Shown: one piece after another, positions 1-8,387 of the stretch
Layout of the letters: each line of letters opens with the position of its first letter
How positions within the stretch are numbered: position 1 is the first letter of the stretch
From: Sphaerochaeta sp. Phil3
GTDB lineage: Bacteria > Spirochaetota > Spirochaetia > Sphaerochaetales > Sphaerochaetaceae
Assembly (NCBI GenBank): GCA_001940825.1
Contig: MSGT01000023.1
Location: forward strand, 1-41,416
Reading direction: 5' to 3'
Length of the DNA stretch: 41,416 bases
Notes under the pieces: model-generated
What the model was told of the DNA's origin: nothing
Seen by the model: the letters and a program-made list of their open reading frames with translations, nothing else
Database searches by the model: none
Program-made: the position numbers and the translations under genes

Positions 1-27
1 CCCGACTTTTGTTACAGCCCCTGTCGG
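1..27 (-). terminator. Partial copy of the repeated GGGGCTG nested hairpin, downstream of virB10
   Basis: Read on the minus strand this stretch contains GGGGCTGTAAC followed by AAAAGTCGGG, the left half of the hairpin seen complete at 31227-31272 (plus) and 21041-21087 (minus). It lies just after the virB10 stop codon, the same position the other copies have behind their genes. The right half would lie outside the window. It is probably the Rho-independent terminator of the long T4SS operon. Confidence 0.6.
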
Positions 28-45
28 CATCGCTTCGCCAAGACC

Positions 46-1563
46 CTATCGCTTGAAGTTCACCGTCTGGTTCACAAGCATCTGTATCTGGGCTCCGGTC
101 CTGACCTTTATCGTGGGCTGCATGTTGGCCCACCTGGACGTATACTGCATTCCGAAGTTTGCGGTGGTGTCCAGAGCGGAGTCCGTCAGAGCGCCCGCCG
201 CACCTGAGATGTACTCGTTGCCTATCGTCTGGGCGGCATTGTCCACGGTGCTTCCTATGGTGTTGGCTCCGTAGTTTATTATCGACCCCAGCACTGCGCC
301 TCCAAGGATTGCCCAGAAGTGGTTGTTGACCTTCCCCTCCACGCCGGAGTAGCCCTCCTGGGACACGCCCTGGAAACCCGGAAGCGTATAGACATACCCA
401 TCGGGCGTTATGAGCTGCGTCCATGCGACCTGGATCGACTTCTGTCCGAACGTGACCGAGCTGTTGTAGCTCGCCATCACTCGGGATCCCTTTGGAATGA
501 GCACCACCGAACCCGTAAGCGTGTCGTAGACGTCCTGTCTGACAAGACCGACCACATCGCCAGGAAGGTCCGTGTTGATTCCTGTCACCAGCGTTATCGG
601 TATCACGGTTCCCGCCACCAGATCGTACTTTGTGACCTTTCCCTTGTATCCTGCATCCTCCGTCCTCTGACCCTCAAGCCAGGAGCTCTTCTCGCTCTGT
701 CTGTTGGCGTTTTCCCAACTGGAGGACGAGGTTCCGGACGACCCGGAGAGGGCCGAAAGCGTCTCGACCATCGCATTGAGGCTATCGGTCGGATCGGACT
801 CCTGCATCCAGGACGGGTATTCGTAGGACGAAGAGCCTGTATCCGTGATGGACGTCGGAGCCTCGGTGCCGCCGAGCTTCTCGACCGTGACCGATACGCT
901 TTTCGGGCTTTCCTCCTCCTGTTTGGCGGATGCCTGCATTATGGATTCTATGACCCCTTCGTCGTCATCGTACATCCAAAGCATGGTGTACACGTCCCCG
1001 AGGGTGGATCCCAGTCCATAGACCTGTCCCACGAAGTCCTCGTAGGGTATGGCCATCTCGTCCAGAAGCGCACGCAGCGCTTCGTCGTTGGTCAGCTCCT
1101 TGGTCTCTGCGGGTGTGGGCTCATCCTTGGGAAGCCTATCCTCCAGTCCGGCGAGGGCCATCGAGGCCTGCCCGTCGGTCTTCATCACCGAAAGGGCCTG
1201 TTCGAGGGCCTGGGCCCGTTCGTCGCCCTGGACGGAACCTGTCACCTGCCCCGTCTCGGAGACGTATGAGACGTTCCCCGCAGAATCGACCCTGATGCGG
1301 GTGGATCCATCGGTGAGGACGATGTAGTCCGCTCCCGTATCATAGGTCTTCTCCTGCGAGGGGTCGTAGTATTTGATCGTGGATGGAACCATAGGGGTCG
1401 TCACCGCCTCGGGCATCGTCTCGGCCTTGGGCTTGGACCTGACGGCTCTGAATATCAACACAGCCGCCAGAAGCACTACAAAGACCGCCCCGATAATCAT
1501 CGCCTTCTTCAGCAGCCCGCCCTTGTCCAGGCGCTGGACCTCGCTGTATGTTCCCTTGGCCAT
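46..1563 (-). CDS. virB10: VirB10/TrbI-type T4SS core-complex protein
   Basis: A 505-residue protein with a short cytoplasmic N-terminus, one membrane segment at about residues 19-41, a long low-complexity periplasmic linker rich in Ser, Glu and Thr, and a C-terminal beta-barrel domain from about residue 305. The C-terminal part shows typical VirB10/TrbI features: AGTVIPITLVTGINTDLPG, IPKGSRVMASYNSSV, then a glycine-rich hydrophobic stretch near GGAVLGSIINYG that corresponds to the outer-membrane antenna region. In this family the protein spans both membranes and transmits ATPase energy state to the outer-membrane pore. The ATG has a good ribosome site (GGGGAGG, minus strand). It is the last gene of the T4SS operon, 4 nt after virB9, and is followed by a terminator-like hairpin. 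Family assignment is firm; details of the linker are not conserved. Confidence 0.9.
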   Translation of the reverse strand: MAKGTYSEVQRLDKGGLLKKAMIIGAVFVVLLAAVLIFRAVRSKPKAETMPEAVTTPMVPSTIKYYDPSQEKTYDTGADYIVLTDGSTRIRVDSAGNVSYVSETGQVTGSVQGDERAQALEQALSVMKTDGQASMALAGLEDRLPKDEPTPAETKELTNDEALRALLDEMAIPYEDFVGQVYGLGSTLGDVYTMLWMYDDDEGVIESIMQASAKQEEESPKSVSVTVEKLGGTEAPTSITDTGSSSYEYPSWMQESDPTDSLNAMVETLSALSGSSGTSSSSWENANRQSEKSSWLEGQRTEDAGYKGKVTKYDLVAGTVIPITLVTGINTDLPGDVVGLVRQDVYDTLTGSVVLIPKGSRVMASYNSSVTFGQKSIQVAWTQLITPDGYVYTLPGFQGVSQEGYSGVEGKVNNHFWAILGGAVLGSIINYGANTIGSTVDNAAQTIGNEYISGAAGALTDSALDTTANFGMQYTSRWANMQPTIKVRTGAQIQMLVNQTVNFKR

Positions 1564-1567
1564 GTTT

Positions 1568-2704
1568 CTACCTCCCCTTCGTTATCCTGACCTGTTCGCT
1601 CTGTCCGGACTTGAGGAGTATCGTCTGGGACGACGTTATCACCGTATCGAGCTGGTAGATGTTTCCGATTATGCGGTAGTTCACAAGGGCCTCCTCCTTG
1701 CCCTTGAGGATGTACACGGAAGGAAGCTCATCGGTGTTCGCTACGCTTGCGGGAAGCTGTATGTAGGTCTTCTTGTCGTCGGAGAACACGTTCTGAGGCG
1801 TCCATGTGGGATTCCCCTTGGCCTTCTTTATGACGTAGTTGTAGTCCGTCTTCGAAAGGTCGAGCCTATAGAGGGATTCGTCGGAGACCGATGTGTCCTT
1901 CACGAAGTCGGCGAAGTCCTCCTGGACGAACCACCCCTCTCCGCTGTCCACTGGATAGTCGAAGCGGAATGCCGTCATGTAGCTGTTCTCGAAGCTCGCG
2001 ATCCTGAAGTAGTACGTCCTCTGGTCGGTGAGAACTATCATGGACGTGTCCAGCCCCACCGTCGTCGGCTTGATGAAAAGGTGCTGCACCGTCTGTCCGT
2101 TCTCGATGCTCGTACCCATCGTGAACTGCCATGAGGCGGAGTTGTTGTTGACTATGGGGCTTCCGGTGACGCTCTCCCCCGGCTTGAGTCTGAAGTCCGT
2201 TATCGCCTTGGGGCTGGTGATGACCTCGTATATGTTCCCTTCTATCCAGTCGTAGACGGCTATGGCCCCTGTGAAGTTGTCCGTGGACGTAAGGTACGTG
2301 AAGGAGTCGCTGGTGGCCTTCACTGCAAGCGCACCGCTGGATGTGCCGTACAGGGTGTCGTCGAGGCTCGTATCCGCAAGCGGATCGGTCTTGATGGCGT
2401 CCTGTATCTCCTCCTTCCTGGTCTGCTGTTCAAGGGTGGAGCTCTTGACCTGCTCCTGTCTGAACGACCTGTCGGCCTTCAGCGTCGTGATGTCGATCAC
2501 GGGGCTCGTCACAAGGTCCTCCGGCTCTATCACAGCTGTCAGAGGCAGATTGCTCTGGGCGTTCGTCCAGTCGGCTTTGTCCTGGACGTTGATTATCTGG
2601 ACGCTCGAATAGTCCGTACCGGACCCCTTCGCCGTCGCGCATGACGCAAGCATGCCAAGTGCAGCCAATGCCATCAGAATGGTCTTCGCAGTTCTCTTCT
2701 TCAT
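1568..2704 (-). CDS. virB9: VirB9/TrbG-type T4SS outer-membrane core lipoprotein
   Basis: A 378-residue protein beginning MKKRTAKTILMALAALGM with a lipobox-like LASC, so it is probably lipid-anchored. The middle holds the signature of the VirB9/TrbG/CagX family, IEGNIYEVITSPKAITDF followed by RLKPGE, and the C-terminal half is a beta-rich domain ending QVRITKGR. In this family VirB9 forms the outer-membrane ring with VirB10 and a VirB7 lipoprotein. No separate virB7 is seen, and the lipobox here may replace it. I chose the ATG at 2704 because the signal peptide begins there; the reading frame is open further upstream but that part overlaps virB8 in a different frame. It sits between the second virB8 gene and virB10 in the operon. 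Confidence 0.87.
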   Translation of the reverse strand: MKKRTAKTILMALAALGMLASCATAKGSGTDYSSVQIINVQDKADWTNAQSNLPLTAVIEPEDLVTSPVIDITTLKADRSFRQEQVKSSTLEQQTRKEEIQDAIKTDPLADTSLDDTLYGTSSGALAVKATSDSFTYLTSTDNFTGAIAVYDWIEGNIYEVITSPKAITDFRLKPGESVTGSPIVNNNSASWQFTMGTSIENGQTVQHLFIKPTTVGLDTSMIVLTDQRTYYFRIASFENSYMTAFRFDYPVDSGEGWFVQEDFADFVKDTSVSDESLYRLDLSKTDYNYVIKKAKGNPTWTPQNVFSDDKKTYIQLPASVANTDELPSVYILKGKEEALVNYRIIGNIYQLDTVITSSQTILLKSGQSEQVRITKGR

Positions 2705-2733
2705 AGTAAGGTTCCTCACAATTCCTTTCCGTA

Positions 2734-3381
2734 TCAGATATAGCTTCGGAGCAGGTCCGAATCCATGTATGTTATGTACATCCCCAACGGGTTCCATGTC
2801 CTCTCGTCCTCCGTCTCCGGTTGGGAGAACGAAGTGTACACCACGGCCTCGTACTGCCTGTCGGACATAAGAGAGCCGTTCTTGGCATCCGCGACGATTT
2901 CGCGCCACACTATCTTCCATGTGTTCGTTCCATACCTTGTGAGCTCTATGTCCTCATAGGGGACGTCGACGAGACGTTCCTGACTCAAAGGTATGGGCTG
3001 GTTGGCCGAAAGGTATGCGGTCACGACGGAGTACGCCTGTCCCAAGGACCTGTACGCCACGCGTCCTACGTCGTCTATGTTCGCCTGCTTGTCCGCCTTT
3101 ACGCTCCTGAGGCTCTGTATGAAGACCTTCAGGAACCTTTCCTGAGCCGCCGTAGGAGGAGTCCAGTCCTCCATCAGCTTGCGTCCGTCCTCGATCCTAA
3201 CGGCGCTTCCGTCGACGGATATCTCCGTGAAGGACACATCGCTGTAGGCCGAAGATCCAAGGCTGGCGCACAGGAACGCAAGGGACAACGCAAGGAAGGC
3301 CTCCACAATGATCACCAGAGAGATCAGGAGGACTCTTCCCCTATAGCGTATTTCGGTGGATGCCATTCCGATGCGCTTCAC
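2734..3381 (-). CDS. virB8: VirB8/TrbF-type T4SS inner-membrane protein, second copy
   Basis: A 215-residue protein with one N-terminal membrane segment (about residues 16-38) and a periplasmic NTF2-like domain. It shares with the neighbouring copy (3378-4028) the blocks DWTPPTAAQERF, TWKIVWRE, SDRQYEA and NPLGMYIT, the last being typical of TrbF/VirB8. A GTG start at 3381 overlaps the upstream stop codon and has GGGAG 6-8 nt before it; the ATG at 3366 is an alternative with a poorer ribosome site. VirB8 proteins assemble the inner-membrane platform and recruit VirB9 and VirB10. Two adjacent, diverged VirB8 genes are unusual, and the pair may form a heteromer. The family call is good; specialisation is inference. 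Confidence 0.8.
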   Translation of the reverse strand: MKRIGMASTEIRYRGRVLLISLVIIVEAFLALSLAFLCASLGSSAYSDVSFTEISVDGSAVRIEDGRKLMEDWTPPTAAQERFLKVFIQSLRSVKADKQANIDDVGRVAYRSLGQAYSVVTAYLSANQPIPLSQERLVDVPYEDIELTRYGTNTWKIVWREIVADAKNGSLMSDRQYEAVVYTSFSQPETEDERTWNPLGMYITYMDSDLLRSYI

Positions 3382-4028
3382 ATCAGACTCCCTATGAGGT
3401 TCGTCTCGAAGTCCGTTATGTACATGCCTATCGGGTTCTCCCTCTTGCGCCGTTCGGTGTCCGGAGTATAGAAGGACACAGAGAAAAGCCCTTCGTACTG
3501 CCTGTCTGCGGTCATCGTTCCATCGGACCTGCGGTATGTCGTCTCCCTCCAGGAGACCTTCCATACGCTGTCCGAATAGAGGACCACAGACATCTCGTCG
3601 CTTGGAATGACGACGTATTCCGTCCTCGACCTATCTATGGGGTTGTTGTCCCCATACCACGACGTCACCAGCTCGGTGGCTTTGGAAAGGGACTTCGAGT
3701 ACACGGACGATGCATGGTCCTTGTTCACGTAGTTGTCGATGCTGACGCTTCTGAGGTCGGATACGTATCTGCTTATGAAGTACCTCTGTGTCGCATCGCT
3801 CGGAGTCCAGTCCCTCAGAAGGTCCACCGTGTTCGCATGGTAGTACGCCTCTCCGTCCGAGGAGAGCTCTATGACATAGGGCATCTTCTTCGGAAGGGCT
3901 CCCAGGTAGAACGCTAATGCCGCCAGCACAACAACCACCACCGCGAGCACCACCGCCACGGCCGTGCGTATCGCTATCGTCTGCTTGTATCTTGCTATCG
4001 TCTCCGCCGCTGTATTCCTGTTGTCCAT
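3378..4028 (-). CDS. virB8: VirB8/TrbF-type T4SS inner-membrane protein, first copy
   Basis: A 216-residue protein starting MDNRNTAAETIARYKQT, with one strongly hydrophobic segment at about residues 22-47 and a periplasmic domain. DWTPSDATQRYF, VWKVSWRE, TADRQYEG and NPIGMYIT match the equivalent blocks of the following copy and of the TrbF/VirB8 family. The start is 2 nt after the virB11 stop, and the stop overlaps the start of the second copy, indicating translational coupling. The NPxG block that contributes to dimerisation in VirB8 structures is retained. The two copies differ over most of their length, so the duplication is old or one copy was acquired. Confidence 0.84.
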   Translation of the reverse strand: MDNRNTAAETIARYKQTIAIRTAVAVVLAVVVVVLAALAFYLGALPKKMPYVIELSSDGEAYYHANTVDLLRDWTPSDATQRYFISRYVSDLRSVSIDNYVNKDHASSVYSKSLSKATELVTSWYGDNNPIDRSRTEYVVIPSDEMSVVLYSDSVWKVSWRETTYRRSDGTMTADRQYEGLFSVSFYTPDTERRKRENPIGMYITDFETNLIGSLM

Positions 4029-4030
4029 GA

Positions 4031-5392
4031 CTACTCCACCATCACATCGTTCTTCGCGTCCCAGAGCTCCACCAGCCTTCTCTTCGCCGACCCCGGCTCC
4101 CTTCTCATCTGGAGGACCACATCGACGGCCTGTCTGACCATCGCGCCCTGATCGCTCGTAGCGTTCCTGTTCGCAAGCTCCGTAAGCCTCGGAACGACGT
4201 CCCTTGCGCTGTTCGCGTGCAATGTGGACATTCCTCCAGGATGCCCGGTGTTCCAGCTCTGGAGCATCTCTATCGCCTGCTGCGGATAGCGGCACTCCCC
4301 TACGATTATCCTGGTGGGATTGTGTCTGAGAGCCTGCGCAATGGCCTCCGCATAGTCGAACCTGCCGTTGATCTCGGCGTTGAATACATCCGGCTGGGTG
4401 AAGACGAGCTCAGGCGAATCCTCCACGACGTAGAGCCTGTCCTCATGGTCGATGAGCGTCATCAGACTGTTGAGGACCGTCGTCTTGCCGGAGTTGTGGA
4501 CGACCATGTAGTCATGCATGCAGTAGAGGTTGTTTCCATCCACCATGAACCCGTAGTACATGCCGGACCCCGCTGGGACGACATCGAAGGGGACCATCCT
4601 GTTGCGGCCCTTTCCGTTCGGGTCGATGTACGAATAGTAGACCCTCATGTTGCTCTTCCATGAGCCGGGCCTTCTGATGTAGTCCGCGACCGTCATGTAT
4701 CGTCTTTTCATGAGAGTTCTGTCGACGAGGACAAGCACATGCCCTTCGTTGACGATGTACGGCATCCCTCCTCGGGGTCTTATCGCATACATCGGAGAGA
4801 ATCCCCTGTGCAGTTCGAGCACGGTCCTTGGGGTTCCGTCGTCGCCCATCAGCACATCGCCTTCGACGATCCTCTGGGAGGCCTTCGTCGTCCCGTCGTG
4901 CATGAGTATCATCTCGTTCTTCGCATGGCAGCCAGTGCCTCCGGAGATGAGGATGTTCCTGTATCCGACTATCGACTCCTTCAGGAAATCCATCTGGCCG
5001 GCCGTGACCGAACCGCCTTCGACAAGCGACTCGGGGGAGACGACCGTCTTGGACGGCTTTCTGAACGAAACCGAGACCCTTCGCACTGCGGGAGGCCCTA
5101 TGAACGAGCACCTGACGTTCAATATGGGGATTATCGCGACGAGGCTCTGAGCCTCCGCGGTGTTGAACTTCTTGGAGGAGTACGACGCAAGAGTCATGGC
5201 GGCGGACTCAAGCCCTTGGCTCGTGGTGCGGCATTCCACCCTTCTCTTCCTGTCTGAGTCGATCCAGACCGTACCGTCGGGATTGACCATTATGTCCGTC
5301 CAGTCGTCCTTCATCAGATATCCCCAGAGATCGGCCCCAAGGCTGACCCGGACCTCTTCGACGACCTTCTCGGGTGTAAGGTTTATATTCAT
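4031..5392 (-). CDS. virB11: VirB11 secretion ATPase, interrupted by a mini-intein in the Walker A motif
   Basis: The precursor is 453 residues from the ATG at 5392. A TTG at 5398 has a better-spaced GAAGGG ribosome site and is possible. Residues 1-154 are the VirB11 N-terminal domain and the start of the P-loop (GGTG). Residues 155-300 are an intein. Residue 301 onward resumes with SGKTTVLNSL and continues with YVVEDSPELVF, IIVGECRYPQQAIEML and the His-box GHPGGMSTLHANS, all typical of the VirB11/PilT/GspE family. Excision would restore GGTGSGKTT and give a normal-sized 307-residue ATPase. VirB11 is a hexameric cytoplasmic ATPase that switches the T4SS between pilus assembly and DNA transfer. 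The unspliced protein cannot form a P-loop, so activity should depend on splicing. The gene lies directly upstream of virB8, behind an 80-nt gap containing a GC-rich stem. Confidence 0.94.
   Translation of the reverse strand: MNINLTPEKVVEEVRVSLGADLWGYLMKDDWTDIMVNPDGTVWIDSDRKRRVECRTTSQGLESAAMTLASYSSKKFNTAEAQSLVAIIPILNVRCSFIGPPAVRRVSVSFRKPSKTVVSPESLVEGGSVTAGQMDFLKESIVGYRNILISGGTGCHAKNEMILMHDGTTKASQRIVEGDVLMGDDGTPRTVLELHRGFSPMYAIRPRGGMPYIVNEGHVLVLVDRTLMKRRYMTVADYIRRPGSWKSNMRVYYSYIDPNGKGRNRMVPFDVVPAGSGMYYGFMVDGNNLYCMHDYMVVHNSGKTTVLNSLMTLIDHEDRLYVVEDSPELVFTQPDVFNAEINGRFDYAEAIAQALRHNPTRIIVGECRYPQQAIEMLQSWNTGHPGGMSTLHANSARDVVPRLTELANRNATSDQGAMVRQAVDVVLQMRREPGSAKRRLVELWDAKNDVMVE
4493..4930 (-). other. 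Mini-intein (146 residues) within VirB11
   Basis: The insert begins with Cys (CHAKNEMILMHDGTTKAS), has an N-terminal Hint block including VEGDVLMGDDG, a block-B-like segment PYIVNEGHVLVLVD with the conserved His, and ends with a block F/G segment containing YYGFMVDGNN and DYMVVHN followed by Ser. Cys1, the penultimate His, the terminal Asn and the Ser at +1 are the residues needed for standard class 1 splicing. No LAGLIDADG endonuclease motif is present and 146 residues leaves no room for one, so it is a mini-intein that cannot home by itself. The insertion splits the Walker A motif between GGTG and SGKTT. Boundaries are exact from the motifs and leave both exteins in frame. Splicing itself is inferred. 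Confidence 0.9.
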
Positions 5393-5408
5393 ACGCAAAA
5401 TACCCTTC

Positions 5409-5431
5409 GGCGGCCTCCATACGGGGCCGCC
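5409..5431 (-). other. GC-rich stem-loop in the 80-nt leader of virB11
   Basis: GGCGGCC (5409-5415) and GGCCGCC (5425-5431) form a perfect 7-bp stem with a 9-nt loop, just upstream of the weak virB11 ribosome site. Most neighbouring genes in the operon overlap by 4-8 nt, so a gap of about 80 nt with a stable stem stands out. There is no U-tract, so it is not a simple terminator. It could modulate virB11 translation, be an RNA-processing site, or be part of a relaxase recognition site. Confidence 0.4.
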
Positions 5432-5478
5432 TCCATGTGTTGGTTAGATCATAGCCCGAAGGCGTTTTACGACCAAAC

Positions 5479-5916
5479 CTAGAAATCGGACTCTTCGAGC
5501 TTCTTCGCGAAGTCCTCAAGATACAGAGGGTCGGGACCTTCGGAACCGTACATCGCCACGGTCGCTTCGACCGCACGTTCGTTGCACCTCCCAAGACTCG
5601 CCTCGACCTTTCTGAGCATTCCGTCCGCCTCCTCCTTCGAGTATCTGGACATGTCCTTCTCCGTCACCCTCATCGCAAGGTTCCTGAACATCCCGTCCAT
5701 CCTCGCGGATATCAGCCTTTCGCCCAGAAGAAGGTTCGAGAGCATGTTCTTCACCTCCTCCAGATCCATCTTCAGCTGAAGGATGGAGCATCCCGCCGAA
5801 AGCGTCGAATCCTTCACGAAGTCGGTCATCGATTTCCCTTCGCCCTCTGCGAGCCTTCTTATCCTGTCATGCTCCTCTTTGGTGAGTCTGAGGCTCAGCT
5901 GCTTCATCTCCTTCAT
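5479..5916 (-). CDS. Ribbon-helix-helix-type protein, possible relaxosome accessory factor
   Basis: A 145-residue protein. The first 45 residues (KQLSLRLTKEEHDRIRRLA, then KSMTDFVKDSTL) look like an Arc/MetJ-type ribbon-helix-helix DNA-binding domain: a beta strand with alternating polar residues and two helices. The rest is predicted helical and charged, with a Met/Leu-rich segment that could be a coiled coil. Its ATG overlaps the stop of the virD4 gene (ATGA). In MOB-P type systems a small RHH protein of the MobC/TraJ sort often binds oriT next to the relaxase, and the position between virD4 and virB11 fits that role. A transcriptional repressor of the transfer operon is the main alternative. 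The RHH fold is fairly secure; the role is inferred from context. Confidence 0.66.
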   Translation of the reverse strand: MKEMKQLSLRLTKEEHDRIRRLAEGEGKSMTDFVKDSTLSAGCSILQLKMDLEEVKNMLSNLLLGERLISARMDGMFRNLAMRVTEKDMSRYSKEEADGMLRKVEASLGRCNERAVEATVAMYGSEGPDPLYLEDFAKKLEESDF

Positions 5917-8387
5917 AGTTCCATCTCCTCCATCGCGAACGCCTTCTCACGTTCGGCCTGATAGTATTGCAGCACCTCAAGCAACGCAGGGTCCTGCGAT
6001 TCGTCGGGGTATTCGCTCAACCCCATCAGATCCAATACATCCCTTTCGCTGAGATATGCATCCACTTCGTTCATCGAGTCCGCATCTATCACGAACGGGT
6101 CCACGGGTTCGTCGTCTATGAAGTCGTCCTCGCCCCTGGCCCTGGCGCCCGGCTCCTTCAGCTCGAACTCAGGCAGCGCTCCGTTGTACCCTACGAGCAG
6201 ATGCCAGCCCTCATCGTCGACCCCCACCCTGCGCAGGACTTTCCCTTCCTTGTTCCTTTCGACCGCATCGGGATGCGGTTGGTTCTCTTCGATGGACTCT
6301 TCGCTCTCCGGTGCGGGAAGCATCCTTCCCTTGTCGTCCAGATAGAGCCTTCTGAAACGCTCGTCAAGATAGTATCTGACCTTCTTGGCCTTGTACGGAT
6401 GCTCGCCGGACATGAATATGATGCAGTCGTCCTCCGGCATCGTCCTGATCTCCTCTGCGGTCATCAGCTCACGTCCGACCTGCTCTATGTTGAGGTTCGT
6501 GCTGTTGTTCGCGACCGCGAAGACGTTTCCGCTCGTCCCCAGCTTCTTCTGCCTTTTCGTCTCGTTGCCCAGGGTCTTGGATATCTTCTCGCATGTCTTC
6601 AGTTCGTTCACCCTGAGGATGATCTGCCTTGCGAAGTTGTCGGTGAACGTGGCTTCGCTCTGATACAGCTTCTGGAGCTGGTCGAAGCTCTGGATGACGA
6701 CCGCGCACAGAACTCCGTATCCAGCTGTCAGCGAGAGGGCCTTCTCGACGATCTCCATCCTTCCCATCTGATAGAACTCGTCGAAGACGAGCAGCAGCTT
6801 GTACGGGTTCTTCCTGAGCTCCCTCGTAAGCAACGTCACCGCCTGCTCGTACATCATCCTTATCAGAGGCATGAGCCTTTTCATCGAAGACAGCGACACG
6901 CACAGATAGAGGCTGATGGGATGCCTCACCCCGTTCTCGTCCACCACGCCTTGGACGAAGTCCTCCATCACGAAGTCGCTTCTGTCCGTGACGTCCTGGA
7001 CGTTGGGGTCCGCTATGACCTGAAGGTTGCTCATCATCGTCGATACGACGGACGAAAGCTGCCTGTCCTCGCAGTTTGCAAAGTACGCAAGGTCCTGCTG
7101 GAACCTCTCAAGGTTCTTCTTGTCGTCCTCGGTGAGGTACTGCATCGCTTCAAGCTCCACGCTCTCCCTCTCTTTTCGGGGAAGCCTGTACCTGTCCTCG
7201 AACCTCGCCCTCAGCTCCTCCCCCATCAGAGGCATCGATTCGTTGTAGAGAGCTGCGTTCTTGGCGTACCTTCTCAGATACTTCTTGACCGCACTCTCTC
7301 CGTCGTCCTGCTTCTGCTCCTCGGGCTTCAAAGCACCCATCCTGTCGTCCTGGACCGTCCCCTGGGGCATCTCCACAGGAGTGATGTCCTCGATGGAGGC
7401 CGTGAATACGGAGTAGACCTGTCTGAAGGTCTTCCTTTCGGGAGGCTCGCAGTAGACGACGTATCCGATCACCGCCGCAAGCAGCTTTCGGGCCTCGTTG
7501 TCCCAGAAAGGGTCCTTGGCGTTCTCGTTGTATGGAATGAGGATCAGGGCTAGGTTCTGTATGTCGGGTATGGTCTGTCTGCCCCTTCTTATCGAGAAGA
7601 GCGGATTGTAGTGTATGCTCTGCTTCGGATGCTCAGGTTCGAACTTGAAGGTGTAGCTGAACCTGGACCTGAAATTGGCGGATATCCCCCATCCCTCGGA
7701 CTTCGGGTCCAGTACGATCATGCTTTCGTTCCATTGGAACTCCGTCGGGATGATGACGCTGACGCCTTTCCCTGAACGTGTCGATCCGACCACCAGAGTA
7801 TGGTTGTTCCCGTTCTCGACAATGAGGTCGCCGGGGGTCTCCATTTCAAGGTCCACATCCTTGGGGGACCATTTGGCGAGCCTTGACTCGAAGTCGTCGC
7901 GGGACTCATCTTTCCTTCGTCTGGGTCTGCCCGACCTCCTTCTCCTGAACTTCGCATTCGAGGTCTGCCCCATCACGAGACCGGCTTTGTTCAGCATTCC
8001 AAGGTTCTCCAGTTCCTTCGTGGTCATCCATTTGGACGAACCATGCAGCGTCGTCTTTCGGTTGTACGTCAGCGTGCTGACCCTCGCGATGAGGATGTAG
8101 CACACATACCAGAAGACGGCGGCTATGAAGAACGGAAGCAGATATTTCAGCCCCAAAGCCAAATAGACCTCACCCGTGTGGTTGCGCACGACGACCCATA
8201 GTCCATGGAAATCGCACTTGTATATCGGAAGCGAGATCGGACCGACATTGAGTCTGACCACCGTCACCAGCCTGTATATCGCACCGGGCAGGACGTCCGA
8301 GCTGAGGCTCACCACGAAGCACTCGCTGACAAGCAGAATAAGAATCGATACGATGCCGTCCAGAAGAAACAGTCCAAGCTTCAGCAT
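5913..8387 (-). CDS. virD4: VirD4/TraG-type coupling protein (T4CP)
   Basis: An 824-residue ATPase with two N-terminal membrane segments (about residues 4-26 and 78-100). The Walker A motif VVGSTRSGKGVSVIIPT lies near residue 200, followed by the family-typical SMIVLDPKSEGWG. The Walker B motif LLLVFDEFYQMG lies near residue 530 and is followed by VVIQSFDQL. T4CPs are hexameric inner-membrane pumps that bring the relaxase-DNA complex to the T4SS. The last 120 residues are acidic (for example DDFIDDEPVDPF) and may recognise substrates. The ATG at 8387 has GGGGAGG 5 nt upstream and overlaps the end of the relaxase gene by 7 nt, so the two are translationally coupled. A roughly 70-residue charged insert sits between the two halves of the motor. 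The assignment is firm. Confidence 0.93.
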   Translation of the reverse strand: MLKLGLFLLDGIVSILILLVSECFVVSLSSDVLPGAIYRLVTVVRLNVGPISLPIYKCDFHGLWVVVRNHTGEVYLALGLKYLLPFFIAAVFWYVCYILIARVSTLTYNRKTTLHGSSKWMTTKELENLGMLNKAGLVMGQTSNAKFRRRRSGRPRRRKDESRDDFESRLAKWSPKDVDLEMETPGDLIVENGNNHTLVVGSTRSGKGVSVIIPTEFQWNESMIVLDPKSEGWGISANFRSRFSYTFKFEPEHPKQSIHYNPLFSIRRGRQTIPDIQNLALILIPYNENAKDPFWDNEARKLLAAVIGYVVYCEPPERKTFRQVYSVFTASIEDITPVEMPQGTVQDDRMGALKPEEQKQDDGESAVKKYLRRYAKNAALYNESMPLMGEELRARFEDRYRLPRKERESVELEAMQYLTEDDKKNLERFQQDLAYFANCEDRQLSSVVSTMMSNLQVIADPNVQDVTDRSDFVMEDFVQGVVDENGVRHPISLYLCVSLSSMKRLMPLIRMMYEQAVTLLTRELRKNPYKLLLVFDEFYQMGRMEIVEKALSLTAGYGVLCAVVIQSFDQLQKLYQSEATFTDNFARQIILRVNELKTCEKISKTLGNETKRQKKLGTSGNVFAVANNSTNLNIEQVGRELMTAEEIRTMPEDDCIIFMSGEHPYKAKKVRYYLDERFRRLYLDDKGRMLPAPESEESIEENQPHPDAVERNKEGKVLRRVGVDDEGWHLLVGYNGALPEFELKEPGARARGEDDFIDDEPVDPFVIDADSMNEVDAYLSERDVLDLMGLSEYPDESQDPALLEVLQYYQAEREKAFAMEEMEL

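Noticed and set aside
5967-7553. 528-codon open frame on the plus strand opposite virD4
   Set aside because: It lies wholly antisense to a clear coupling-protein gene, has biased His/Leu/Val/Arg composition and no ribosome site; it is an antisense shadow of the codon bias.
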